Positions 11,668 to 23,744 of a stretch of DNA of 64,000 bases are shown here, in pieces; the stretch's first letter is position 1; each line of letters starts with the position of its first letter. The notes beneath the pieces are model-generated. The model saw only the letters and a program-made list of their open reading frames with translations. It did no database searches and was not told where the DNA came from. The stretch covers positions 20,903,544 to 20,967,543 of the forward strand of contig NC_091144.1 in NCBI RefSeq assembly GCF_041381155.1, read 5' to 3'. This DNA comes from Argopecten irradians. Taxonomy: Eukaryota; Mollusca; Bivalvia; Pectinida; Pectinidae. The position numbers and the translations under genes were made by a program.

Positions 11668-14600
11668 ATGGAGGTGTGTGTAGACTCCGTGGAATCTGCC
11701 ATTAATGCACAGGAAGGCGGTGTGTATTTATAGAGGAAGGTTTGAATGTAGCTGACAGGATTAAATATACTAATCTTCAATAAAAATAGCATCAGGTTTT
11801 GGGCGGATAAGTTTTACCGGTGTATGAAGGGAAATAACTCATATAGGAAATCCAGCCCACCACGTGGAGTGAGTTCGATCCGAAAGATTGCTTAAAGAGG
11901 ATTGCTCACTAAAAATGTGTCGATGGTTTCTTAAATAAATATTTATGAAAATGCTATCTAAAAAGAGTTAGGATCAATTATTGAAAATAGAGAGACACCG
12001 ACATCACTGAAATATGTGCTCAACCTTTATTTTTCACATGGAAATTCTATCAGTAACAAATGCAGGGTAATTTTGGATCCTACAAAAGTAGCAGGTTGTT
12101 TTTGAACAGAAGTGGTCACTAAAGCAAGTTATTGTATATGTTTTTGATTCCATAAATCAGACCATGATGTGAATTTTGATATTAATGAATAGAAATCATT
12201 TAGATATAACAATAATCATATTTCTGACTAAGTTCTGTTTAATTAACATGACCTTATAAGGTTTAACTTAATTTGTATTGTCGACAAACTTTCACATAAA
12301 GATTTTCTACCTAATGTACCATCAATATCTGTGAATAGTAATAACATCACACATACATTTAAGTACTACATAATACAAAGTAGCAATACTAAATGTTTGT
12401 TTATTTGATACCACTTACTTGATATGACTTCCAGTATCTTATATGGTGATGGTCTTATTATATTTCATTATTTTCGTCTATCTATTTCCATTTCTCATCT
12501 AGGCCTATGATAAACAAAAGCTTAATTTTGCCATAATTGGTATAAATTGAAAATACTCTCAATATTTTGGATTAGGTGCAAAACGTGTGGAACTTTGTGG
12601 ATCTCTAGTGGAGGGAGGAACAACACCAAGTCTAGGTAATCACCAAGTCTGTGTGGCTCCATGTGACAGGTTCCCATGGAAACCAAGTAACTATACCTAC
12701 ACAGTCTTACTGGTATGTCCTTTATCAAAATGTAAAATGTCCAGCACTGTAAGTTTTGAGTATCACCATTTGCATCCTCGATATTCCAGGGCTTCCGATC
12801 ACTTACGATCTCTACACCCCTGGACTATCTCATAGTAAAACTGGAGGCAACAGAATAGAACAGGTAATTTAGTCATTTGATGTACATCAAAAGAGCGTAT
12901 AACGGTACACTGTGGTCGACTGTGTGGCTTTGATATTAGTCATCGCTCTCTCTGTAGTCTTCAAAGGAAATCTTTGCTGGCCTGTGATTGGTCAAATGTT
13001 TTCGGCTGAACTGCCTTCAATTTCACTATGAGATAGTCCAGGGGTGTAGAGATCGCTAGTGATCGGGAGCCCTGGAGTATCGAGGATGCACCATTTGTGG
13101 TTGCTGTGGAAACAAACTCATAAATAGCTGCTATGTATAGTAACCTATGGGATTGTCATGAAAATCAGGCCAATATACAAACGTGTGGTTGCCATGGAAG
13201 GATAGTATGTTGTTGCCAGGACAACAAGTTTACAACTGTTTTTGTATCAATTATATATATTATAATGCATGTTGTTTATCTTGGTATTTAACATCATTTC
13301 AAAGAGGTTTTGTGCATCAATATTTGTAATTGACATGGCTATCTTGTTCTTATTTGCCATGGTTTATCAGTTATTCAATATACAAGGTTAGATAATGATA
13401 TCATTACCTGGGTATATACCGGTATTCACCACCTCTAAACCCAGCATGTCCAGAAATGACCTTGAGTGAAAACAAAACGTTAAAAAAACCACCCAACTAA
13501 TTATCAAAGTAACAATTATGTAGCAAATATGTGATGAATATATATTTTTTACCAGGACTTTTCCGGATCATCAAGTCCCGCCTTTCCATCCCAGTCTATG
13601 TTATCATTCGGCCTCGTGGTGGGGACTTCCTCTACAGTGACACAGAGGTCGAGGTCATGAAGAAGGATGTGGCCTTATTTATGTCCTCACCTGAACGACC
13701 TGATGGTTTCGTGATTGGCTGTCTTAATGCGTAAATATTTTAATGGCTCTTCCTCGTTTTAACGGAGACATCTCCGCTATTTCACAGGGCAATGGTGTTG
13801 TGTCCGAAAATAAAATCCAAAAAAAATGATAAATTACTCTTCAGTATATGTTCAATTTCTTTTTCCGCATTTCAAATTGATAGTGACATATGATGACTGG
13901 ATATCAAATTAGATAGTGATATATGATGATTAGATATCAAATTGATAGTGATATATGATGAATGGATATCAAATTGATAGTGATATATGATGACTGGACA
14001 TCAAATTGATAGTGATATATGTTAAATGGATATCAGATTTAACATTTGATTTCAGAGATGGCACTGTCAACACAGTCTTATGTAAAGAGTTTGTAGGTAA
14101 ATACTTTTCTACAGTACAATTCAATTACATGAACCATCATAGTAAATCTAAATAAAAATATAGTGTATGAAAGGTCAGAGGTGGAATACTTATTTCATGT
14201 CAATAAAACCTGCCATGAAAACATACTTTTTTTTGGAGATTTGGAAAAAAAAGCAGGTTAAACCATCCATAATTTGCAGGAAAGTTTGATATACAATTCA
14301 ATAATTGTTCAAATGACACTTGTTGATCGATTGCCTCAACTTCTAATTATGAAATGTTGGTCTTTTCCGAAACTGCTCTTTCTAAAATGAGAATAAATTT
14401 TTCATGTCATGAGTTTTTGTATGGTTTGCTATATTATTTTTTTTCCAGCCCTGGCTCAGCCATTAGGAATGACATTTCACAGAGGTAGGACATTGTTTTT
14501 ATCACCTTGTCTAGGTTCTACTTAATATTAACAGGACTGAGACATGGTGGCAGAGTGATTAAGGAGTCCAACATTCTACCACTAATTCTATCTGGGTCAT

Positions 14601-16207
14601 GAGTAAAAGACTCAAGTAGGGCATCCTCAATATTCCAGGGGTTACTATCACTGATTCACTCCTTAACTATCTCATAGTAAAGTTGGGGGCAACAAAACAT
14701 CAAGGTAATTCTTGATCCTTTGATGTACATCAATGGAATTGTATAACGGTGGTACACTATAATTGCTTTAAGTAATCTTCAAAGGTAGTGCCCGCAGGCC
14801 TGTTTTACTGCCTCCAGTTTTACTATGAGATAGTCCAGGGGAAAATATAACATCAGTGATAGTAACCCCTGGAGTATTGAGGATGCAGGAAGGACAACTG
14901 CCAACGTAGACTATAAGTCAGTGCTTTTCAAAAAGTCTGCTTCATATCTGAAAAGGTGAGAATAAATGTGCTAATTTGATGTCATTATCCCTAACTTTTA
15001 TATGGCTAATAAAATTGAAATGACTCTGAAACATCTGTGCTACTCATTGCAAATTTCTGACCATTTCCATCTATTTTTGTTTTGTTTTATCTCTATTGCT
15101 TGTTCGGTCTGTTTTGACTGTGTAGTTGTAATCTTTTTAAGCATTTGATGTGACCCCTGACCTGAGAGCAGCTTTAGAGGCTGTGATTGGCTGTGGATTT
15201 GACAGAATCTTGACCAGTGGTGGTCAGTCTACTGCCCTAGAAGGACTGCCAGCACTGTCATCACTTGTTCAGCAGGTTTATGTACCATGAGTTTATTGAT
15301 TGCAGCTAAACAGATTATGATGAAAACATAATTGGTCACTAATTATAGAAAATCATATCAAAATCAGTGGTGGTGTATTTATAGTGGTAATTACATAAAT
15401 TAGAAGCATTACGTATCACACATGTAATATCTGTACATGTAATATCACCCCAAAGAAAATATCTTGCCGGTCTCACTTTGACTAATCAAGGGCCACTTTG
15501 TTTTATACATATTGATTCGATGTGTTCTAAAGCGCACAGAACCATCAGTAGTGACGTCATGCAACTTGACGCTAAAGCAGAATTATATATTTTTCTTTTC
15601 TTGACGTTTCTTTTCCTTTATTTATATTTAGGCCAAAGACAGAGTAGTAATTATGCCAGGTCAGTATTCATGAATTTATAGAAACACATGTACAATTCTT
15701 ATCACTTATATTAATCATATCATAACCAATATTAAAACTTCTGATGGAATCTATCTATATTTTTTTTTGTGAAGACAGAGATATGGACATTAAAATGAAA
15801 ATTCCTTAAATGTTACTCTTCCTTAAAGTCTGAGTGGATTACATCCAAGTTTGGCACAAACCATGTCATTATGGCAAAGACTAGGAGAGGGGCTATAAAT
15901 GCCTTCAATATTTCCAGTAAATGGATGTAAAATAAAAGGACTGTTTGAGCATTAAATGCGATTAATGCTATGAATGCTGTTCACAGGAGGAGGTATAACA
16001 GACAACAATATAGCCAGGATCATCCAGGGCTGTGGTTGTTCAGAGTTCCACTGTTCAGCACGATCGTCACGTCCCTCTTCAATGACGTACCAGAAAGCAG
16101 GTGTTCCAATGGGAGCCTCCTTCTCACCCCCGGAATTCAGTACCAAGGCAGCAGACGTGTGTAAAATCAGGAACATTTTAAGTATAGCAAAAAGTGAAAT
16201 AAACTAG
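11668..16207 (+). CDS. CUTC: CutC-family copper homeostasis protein
   Basis: Eight exons with consistent phases: 11668-11719, 12576-12635, 13556-13730, 14056-14096, 14449-14484, 15142-15275, 15632-15659, 15987-16207. They give 248 aa ending at TAG (16205-16207), against 273 in human, which has a longer N-terminus. The start fits because MEVCVDSVESA opens the CutC core. Recognisable blocks are RVELCGSLVEGGTTPS, IRPRGGDFLYS, MTFHRAFDV, ILTSGGQSTALEGLP, VIMPGGGITD and EFHCSARSS, which line the TIM-barrel top in this family. The family is linked to copper handling and binds Cu(I) in human, though a catalytic function is not settled. A nine-residue change (SSPERPDGF) replaces the vertebrate KLYGADGL stretch. 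Introns 2 and 5 each contain a copy of the Mutator-type MITE. Confidence 0.97.
12773..13088. mobile_element. Mutator-type MITE, 316 bp, with 9-bp target duplication
   Basis: Same family and same length as 7901-8216. It is flanked on both sides by CACCATTTG (12764-12772 and 13089-13097), an exact 9-bp duplication. Terminal repeats are about 75 bp. It lies in CUTC intron 2. The near-perfect ends and flanks suggest a fairly recent insertion. Confidence 0.9.
13877..14035. repeat. 32-bp minisatellite in CUTC intron 3
   Basis: About five copies of GATAGTGATATATGATGACT followed by GGATATCAAATT. It ends about 20 bp before the acceptor of exon 14056-14096. Confidence 0.85.
14622..14885. mobile_element. 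Diverged Mutator-type MITE, 264 bp
   Basis: Starts CATCCTCAATATTCCAGGGG and ends inverted as CCCCTGGAGTATTGAGGATG. The interior shares TGATGTACATCAA and ATCTCATAGTAAA with the 316-bp copies but is shorter. The flanking 9-mers (CAAGTAGGG and CAGGAAGGA) agree at only 6 of 9 positions, so the target duplication is decayed or absent. In CUTC intron 5. Confidence 0.75.
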
Positions 16208-16265
16208 TTTTCTAATGTACAACTGTGTTTGTTACTCTTGGAATGTGTATTAAAGTCATGGCCAG

Positions 16266-16271
16266 AATAAA
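16266..16271 (+). terminator. Likely CUTC poly(A) signal
   Basis: AATAAA 59 bp after the CUTC stop codon. A second AATAAA lies at about 16349. Which is used cannot be told from sequence. Confidence 0.4.
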
Positions 16272-16751
16272 TTTAGGTTACCATACTCAAAATATACTGT
16301 AAACTACCTTTCTTTGGCAGTGATAAAGATTCGATAGTTCTGTTTCAAATAAAATTCACAACAGAGATCAACTTTTACAAATAACAAATTTCTTTTAATA
16401 AAACTGAGGTCAATATTGATTTGCGATATAAACTTTGTGAATTTACCTTGATTTTGAAAGTAAATCACATGTGATGGAAAGTGAGTTTACAGTATATGTA
16501 GGTAAGAATTTGTCATAACACAAAATCTTGTTCCAAATTCCGAACCCTAACAGGCTCTTGTTTATTGACCTGAAACATCTTTGTACAAATGGAAAATTTA
16601 CATGTCCATAAAATATCACAGAGGTAATTTTACTTTATAATGAAATATACAACTTGATGAAGAAATATATTAAAAATTCACGAAGAATTCATGAATATAT
16701 GTATAGATGACTGTATGATAAAATGTGCTTATCATTTGGTATATGATAATC
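16272..16751. other. Intergenic between convergent CUTC and DENND10
   Basis: About 480 bp of AT-rich sequence after the CUTC stop with no gene seen. It may hold the 3' UTR of CUTC and, on the other strand, the distal 3' end of DENND10 transcripts. Confidence 0.5.
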
Positions 16752-19140
16752 CATAACTTGATGAGATATTGATAAATGATAATACCTAACTTGATGAGAT
16801 ATTGATAAATGATAATCCCTAACTTGATGAGATATTGATAAATGATAATCCCTAACTTGATGAGATATTGATAAATGATAATCCCTAACTTGATGAGATA
16901 TTGATAAATGATCATTCACAACTTGATGAGATATTGATAAATGATCATTCATAACTTGATGAGATATTGATAAATGATCATTCATAACTTGATGAGATAT
17001 TGATAAATGATCATTCATAACTTGATGAGATATTGATAAATGATCATTCATAACTTGATGAGATATTGATAAATGATAATCCCTAACTTGATGAGATATT
17101 GATAAATGATCTTCATAACTTGATAAGTGTTGATAAATGATCATTCCTAACTTGATTAGATATTGATAAATGATCATTCATAACTTGATGAGATATTGAT
17201 AAATGCTAATCCCTAATTTGATTAGATATTGATAAATGATCATTCATAACTTGATGAGATATTGATAAATGATAATCCCTAACTTGATGAGATATTGATA
17301 AATGATAATCCCTAACTTGATGAGATATTGATAAATGATCATTCATAACTTGATGAGATATTGAATAATGATCATCATTCAAAACTTGATGAGATATTGA
17401 TAAATGATCTTCATAACTTGATAAGAGTTGATAAATGATCATTCATAACTTGATGAGATATTGATAAATGATCTTCATAACATGATAAGTGTTGATAAAT
17501 GATCATTCATAACTTGATGAGATATTGATAAATGCTAATCCCTAATTTGATGAGATATTGATAAACCATCATTCATAACTTGATGAGATATTGATAAATG
17601 ATAACCCCTAACTTGATGAGATATTGATAAATGATCATTCACTAACTTGATGAGATATTGATAAATGATCATTCATAACTAGATGAGATATTGATAAATA
17701 ATCATTCAGAACTTGATGAGTGTTGATAAATGATCATTCATAACTTGATGAGATATTGATAAATGATCATTCATAACTTGATGAGATATTGATAAATAAT
17801 CATTCAGAACTTGATGAGTGTTGATAAATGATCATTCATAACTTGATTAGATATTGATAAATGATCATTCAAAACTTAATGACATATTGATAAATGATAA
17901 TCCCTAACTTGATGAGATATTGATAAATGATAATCCCTAACTTGATGAGATATTGATAAATGATCATTCATAACTTGATGAGATATTGATAAATGATCAT
18001 TCATAACTTGATGAGATATTGATAAATGATCATTCATAACTTGATGAGTGTTGATAAATGATCATTCATAACTTGATTAGATATTGATAAATGATCATTC
18101 ATAACTTGATGAGATATTGATAAATGATCATTCATAACTTTATGAGATATTGATAAATGATCATTCACAACTTGATGAAATATTAATAAATGATCATTCA
18201 TAACTTGATGAGATATTGATAAATGATCATTCACAACTTGATGAGATATTGATAAATGATCATTCACAACTTGATGAGATATTGATAAATGATCATTCAT
18301 AACTTGATGAGATATTGATAAATGATCATTCATAACTTGATGATATATTGATAAATGATCATTCATAACTTGATGAGATATTGATAAATGATCATTCATA
18401 ACTTGATGAGATATTGATAAATGATCATTCATAACTTGATGAGTGTTGATAAATGATAATCCCTAACTTGATGAGATATTGATAAATGATCATTCACAAT
18501 TTGATGAGATATTGACAAATGATCATTCATAACTTAATGAGATATTGATAAATGATCATTCACAACTTGATGAGATATTGACAAATGATCATTCATAACT
18601 TAATGAGATATTGATAAATGATCATTCATAACTTGATGAGATATTGATAAATGATCATTCACAACTTGATGAGATATTGACAAATGATCATTCATAACTT
18701 AATGAGATATTGATAAATGATCATTCACAACTTGATGAGATATTGACAAATGATCATTCATAACTTAATGAGATATTGTTAAATTATCATTCATAACTTG
18801 ATGAGATATTGATAAATGATCATTCATAACTTGATTAGATATTTATAAATGATCATTCATAACTTGATTAGATATTGATAAATGATCATTCATAACTTGA
18901 TGAGATATTGATAAAAGATCATTCATAACTTGATGAGTGTTGATAAATGATCATTCATAACTTGATGAGATATTGATAATGATCATTCATAACTTGATGA
19001 GTGTTGATAAATGATAATCCCTAACTTGATGAGATATTGATAAATGATAATCCCTAACTTGATGAGATATTGATAAATGATAATCCCTAACTTGATGAGA
19101 TATATAGATCAATGATCATTTATAACTTGATAAGATATTT
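16752..19140. repeat. 33-bp minisatellite, about 72 copies, with higher-order structure
   Basis: Unit AACTTGATGAGATATTGATA then AATGATCATTCAT. Main variants end in GATAATCCCT or GATCATTCAC, or have the shortened GATGAGTGTTG core. Around 18490-18780 two variants alternate (GATATTGACAAATG with GATATTGATAAATG plus TTAATGAG) to form a 66-bp dimer repeated about four times. Because 33 is a multiple of three, long false ORFs appear on the minus strand. The array ends about 25 bp from the DENND10 stop codon and should lie in its 3' UTR. Confidence 0.96.
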
Positions 19141-19165
19141 AACAATACATTCAGAAGAAACCTAT

Positions 19166-22100
19166 TCATAACTTGACCAGCCCTTCACATGCCGCTAACG
19201 AAAAGAGGAAGTTTTCTGTAGCAGGGTTCATTTTTCTTGCTCTCAAAGTCTCTAATGTAATAAATAATTTCCCATCCTCTCCTTCCTCCGCCAAACTCTT
19301 CAAGTTGTTTAAAAGTTCACTTGTCTTCTTGGCTATTTCCTATTGGAAAAAAAATCACTAAGATTAGAATGTTTTAGATTCAATCTGATTAAATACAGAT
19401 CCTTTTTCTCGCTCTGTTTCATAGAGGATTTGACAATTAACATCCCATAAGGGGTCACGTCCTGGTGACCTCTATATGCATAAGCATGTAGCTATGCTTT
19501 GCTCTATGGGCGAAATGACTACATACATGAAAATAATTATGACAGCTCTGTAAACTATTTTTTACCGAATTTTGATTGGCCACCAGAATGTGACCTCTAA
19601 TGGGATTAATCAGATTGTTTAAAAATTCATAAATACAGATTACACTTCTTTTTATTTACCAGTAGTTGAATGTAGGACGGCAAATGGAAATAATTAATAT
19701 ATGATCAGTCTGGAAAACTGAAAAGTGAGCTCAAATATCTTGGATGGATTCTACACTCCTTACTTTAGTAAACTAGTAATACTTATTGTTATATATAAGA
19801 CATCATACTGATCAATACCTGAACTATGTCTTCTTCAGATAAATTCTCGTTCTCAGCACACTGTACCATAAAGGCTGCTGTGTCTTTGTGTAACTTACTC
19901 ATGGATAATGCTTCTGAAAATCACAAAAGTAGGGAAACATAGAAAATTGGGCTTCAAGGACAAAACAACCCGACATGGAATGTGACCTGATCAATTGTAG
20001 ACAACCAAGAACCTTAATTTTGGAAAACATTATTCTAGATTAAGAGTCCAGAGTCTCAGTGACAGTAACCCCTGGAGTATTGAGGATGTGTCTGGTTGAT
20101 CATAGTATTTCCTTCGTTATATACACTGTACTATCATAGATCATAGAACCCTATGCCAGCAAAGTTTAACTGCCATGATCAAGATAAAGACTAAGAGTAC
20201 AAGACAAAATTGCCTTACTTTCATAATTCTAATACTAGATTATCTCCCCCTTGTTTCAAACTAGAATCAGACATGTTGCCGAGACAAAAATCTTCCAGCC
20301 AAATTTTAGTTTAGATTTTAAATTTTTGATATTCTAGAGACACCAAAACCAGTCTACCTATCTCTGGCTGCAGTTGTTATGGATACCTGCTGATTTACAT
20401 AATGCTGCTTACCTTTGGCTTGCGTTGCTATGGAAACCTGTCCTGATGTCGGACTCACATATACGTCATACAAATCATTCCTGTTAAGTGAAATGAGCAG
20501 TTATTTAAAGCTTTCGACAAAACATGCTAAAATGTGATTCAAACTGTGGTATGTATATCCCTTTGAACTATACCAATCAATCTATAATTTCACAATTGCA
20601 GTGTCAACTTTCATAAGAAATAGTTAATTTTGACTTTTAGGCAAGTTTTGAGTACATCATTTCTTAAACAATGATAACAAGGATTTGTCAATATTAAATG
20701 CCTTACTAACCTTCCTTCTAATGAGGCATCTGTAAATCCTGCTACATAAGAGTTAGCTCCCTTTAAAAGTTCTAATTCCTCTTGGTTCATCTCTATAAAC
20801 GGAAAAGCTATATTCCAGTTTTGCCGATGCCAAACTAATGCAGGAAGTGATCTGAAAATCAAGTAAAAATGAATTTAAATGTAACCAAATGAATATTCAT
20901 GCCACAAAAATATGGGTTTAATATCTTAGGAAAAAATCTTTTGTTAAGTTTCCGTTTTCATTTTTGAGCAACATGAAAAGAAAGCATGTCCACAGCATGT
21001 TCTGATATTGATATACAGCACTTGGTCATTATTTCAGACATTCTCTTTTCTTGTACCCTCAAACACTAGCTTTCATTTTCTGTACAAACTGTTCAGATTA
21101 ATGGCTTTAATGTTAACAATATGCTTATGATTACGGTAATCTTACCTTACAAACGTCAAAAGTTGGTGAATTTGATCTGGGGGGAAATACACTGCAATTC
21201 TTTTCTTCAACATCAGAGCAGTGTAGATAATCACTGCTGACATTCCAAACATGTCTATAATACCTATACAGAAATATAAATTTGTCTGTAATATCTGTAC
21301 CAATATATACATAATTGTTTATAGTGCACTTTACTAAAAGTGAATTTCTATAATACCTGCATACATATACATAACATATAAAGTGTAACAATTATATAAT
21401 ATCTGTGCAATATACAAATACAGTGCAAAAAAATATAAATGTTTCTGTCATTTCTGTACAAATATATACAAAGCTGTTTACAGTACACCTTTAATTAATA
21501 TAATATCTGCATACACATATATAACAAATAAAGTATAACAGTTCTATAATGTCTGTTCCGTATACAAATAGCATAGTGTATATAAATATTTATTAATACA
21601 TGCACATGAAGAGATATCTTTCATACAACACTTTTTGAATACAATGTACATTGTATGTTGCTTGTCCAAACAAACAGGTACTGGATAGTTAAAAAACAAT
21701 AAATAAATTTTAAAATTATTTACCTCTTAATTCTGACTTTAAATAAGCTTTCCTATTGTCATATTCTTTCGCAGAAAAGCGTCCATTTTCATCTGTAGAA
21801 CATGAGCCTCTTGTAAAAACACTCAAGTAACTTTCCAAAATTGAGGCTGGACTTCCTGTTCTCTGGTATTTCTTGGATAATACCTTACAAAGTTCTTCAT
21901 ATCTTTCTGGGTTGAAATCTTTGGCTACAAGCACCAGACAGAAGTGAGTCACCTGTCAAGAAATTGGTTGGTACATTTTATTATAGGTTTTGTGATGTGT
22001 TTGTGTGATCAGTACTACATTGTAGTAACAATAGAAACACAGGACATCCAGTTGGCATTTGACTTTTTAGCAGTTTCAGAAGTCAAATACCCATTCCTCA

Positions 22101-23416
22101 AAATTCTGATGTGTCAAAAATTCAAAATATATGACAAAAACTAGACATGTGCTTCAAACCCAAACATTAAATCTAATTTTGGAGAGCCAAAAACTCTCAA
22201 GGGTCTATTGGATGCCCCAAAACAAGTCAATTGATAGATTTTGGAAGTGATATAGTGTTTTAACACAAAGAAACAAGAAGTACAACAACATAATGCTCAA
22301 CTAAGAACAAGTTGTGTATATCATAATAGTAATTAGAAAGTTACTACATGTATGTTGCAAGGTAACATAAATGATAGTGATAAACATCATCTGTGACATT
22401 TTATCAAGAGATTAAATTCAATGTTTTTTGGTCACTATTGAAGATATGTTTTGTGATGTAAAGTTTAACCTTTGGTAGATTACTGCTGTCTGTCACTGCC
22501 TCGCTGTACATGTAATACCAGTCTCCTTTCCACTGACTGTACAGGAAGGGTACAGGGATCTTTCCAGTCTGGAGCTGACATTTCTCCATAAAGAATTTCC
22601 GGTCTGCTGCTGATACAGATGGATAAGACCATGTCCATAATACATCTCCATTAGTGTCTCTTTCTGAAATAATAAAATTCCGTTAAATATCATATTATTT
22701 ATCTGATGCAATTGAAATCACATAAAGAATGTTTTAAAAAACGAAACATTTACTGCTAAATGCCTAATGATAAGTTCTCTTCAGCCGCATGGTTGAGCAT
22801 ATCAGTAACCAAATTACATTCTAACATTTCATATCAATTGAAGTGAAAATGGTTGCATAGTATTAAACATTCATTACAACATTGATATATTTGATCTTTA
22901 CATGCCACCGCACCATTCCCTTGCGACAAAAAAAAACCCTCATCACTATTGGTGGCATAGTTTTGTTACTCAAAGAAGATTTGATAGATAGATCTACATG
23001 TAGATAAATACGTTGTTCTTTTTGCATATTGTCTATATCATATCCTTCTTCAACGCTCGTATATAAAATTGTTTGCTTTATGATGTGTTTAGTGTATACA
23101 ATTTCCAGCTGAAAAATGAGACAATAAAACAACTAGTTTTCGACGATATGCTTAAATCGGAAATTTTGCAAAGTGAAACTAGAAAAGGGGCGTTTCACTA
23201 AGTAAGCGATAAGTAAGATCTAGAACGATTGTATATACGATAATGCTATTCGGGGCTAAATCACTGAAAGTCGTTAATGCAGTATATAAGATACAAGTGT
23301 GGGCATATATTGAACATGTCCAAATACATACATTACTAAGAATATGTTATTAAACACAAGAAATTACCAATCAAGCCTGCAGATTTCCCGGATAGGAAAC
23401 CCGTGCTTGCTGACAT
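19166..23416 (-). CDS. DENND10: DENN domain-containing protein 10 (FAM45A)
   Basis: Eight exons: 23368-23416, 22470-22663, 21724-21952, 21146-21254, 20711-20851, 20413-20480, 19819-19913, 19166-19339. They encode 352 aa, against 357 in human. Phases agree at every junction. Diagnostic stretches are ERDTNGDVLWTWSYPSV, VTHFCLVLVAKDFNPERY, the ALMLKKRIAVY strand, SLPALVWHRQNWN, SYVAGFTD and the C-terminal PATENFLFSLAA. This is a single compact DENN module without extra domains. In mammals DENND10 is linked to late endosomes and exosome release through Rab27; that role here is by homology. The gene is head to head with eIF3a, 328 bp between start codons. Intron 7 carries a MITE, and the 3' flank is a large minisatellite that reaches the stop codon. 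Confidence 0.97.
19430..19612. mobile_element. Short inverted-repeat MITE, copy 2
   Basis: Left CAATTAACATCCCATAAGGG then GTCACGTCCTGG; right arm inverted CCAGAATGTGACCTCTAATG then GGATTAATCAGATTG. Same family as 2244-2555. It lies in DENND10 intron 7. Confidence 0.65.
20043..20090. repeat. Solo end of the Mutator-type MITE
   Basis: GACAGTAACCCCTGGAGTAT then TGAGGATG matches one terminus of the family at 7901, 12773 and 14622. No opposite end is found nearby, so this is a remnant. It lies in DENND10 intron 6. Confidence 0.6.
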
Positions 23417-23744
23417 CTTGAATATTACCCAGAATGCCATTCAATTTCCGGGTATTTTTATTAACTATTTTTTTCTATTTTATTAGCAAAGAAATACAGC
23501 ATTGAAAAACCATTTTTCTAAATAAAAAAAACCATACCCACTGTATTTGTATTGTCATTTAATGATATTTTAACAACTGATTTTAACCCCGATGTGACGT
23601 CACGACATCCATTTTCCCCACATGTTCTGAGGTGGTTGCCGCCATATTGCCAACCCATTCAGACATTTGTTCTGGAAAAACCTAATTTGTTAAATAAGTC
23701 ATGATCTTTGCTTAAGAAGGTGGATGATTGAGTAAACCATCAAC
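23417..23744. promoter_or_regulatory. Shared bidirectional promoter of DENND10 and eIF3a
   Basis: The 328 bp between the two divergent start codons must contain both promoters. A perfect palindromic CRE, TGACGTCA, lies at 23595-23602 (CREB/ATF site). GCCGCCATATTG at 23638-23649 is close to a YY1 site, a common element of housekeeping promoters near transcription starts. No TATA box is placed sensibly for either gene. Activity in both directions is inferred from layout. Confidence 0.75.

Noticed and set aside
16689-18432. Minus-strand frames of 78-162 codons reading an 11-residue repeat (NDHLSISHQVM)
   Set aside because: The 33-bp minisatellite is a multiple of three and happens to lack stops in one frame. 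There is no start context, splice site or family match.
16752-19140. Possible CRISPR-like array
   Set aside because: Units are contiguous with no unique spacers, and the sequence is from an animal nuclear genome.
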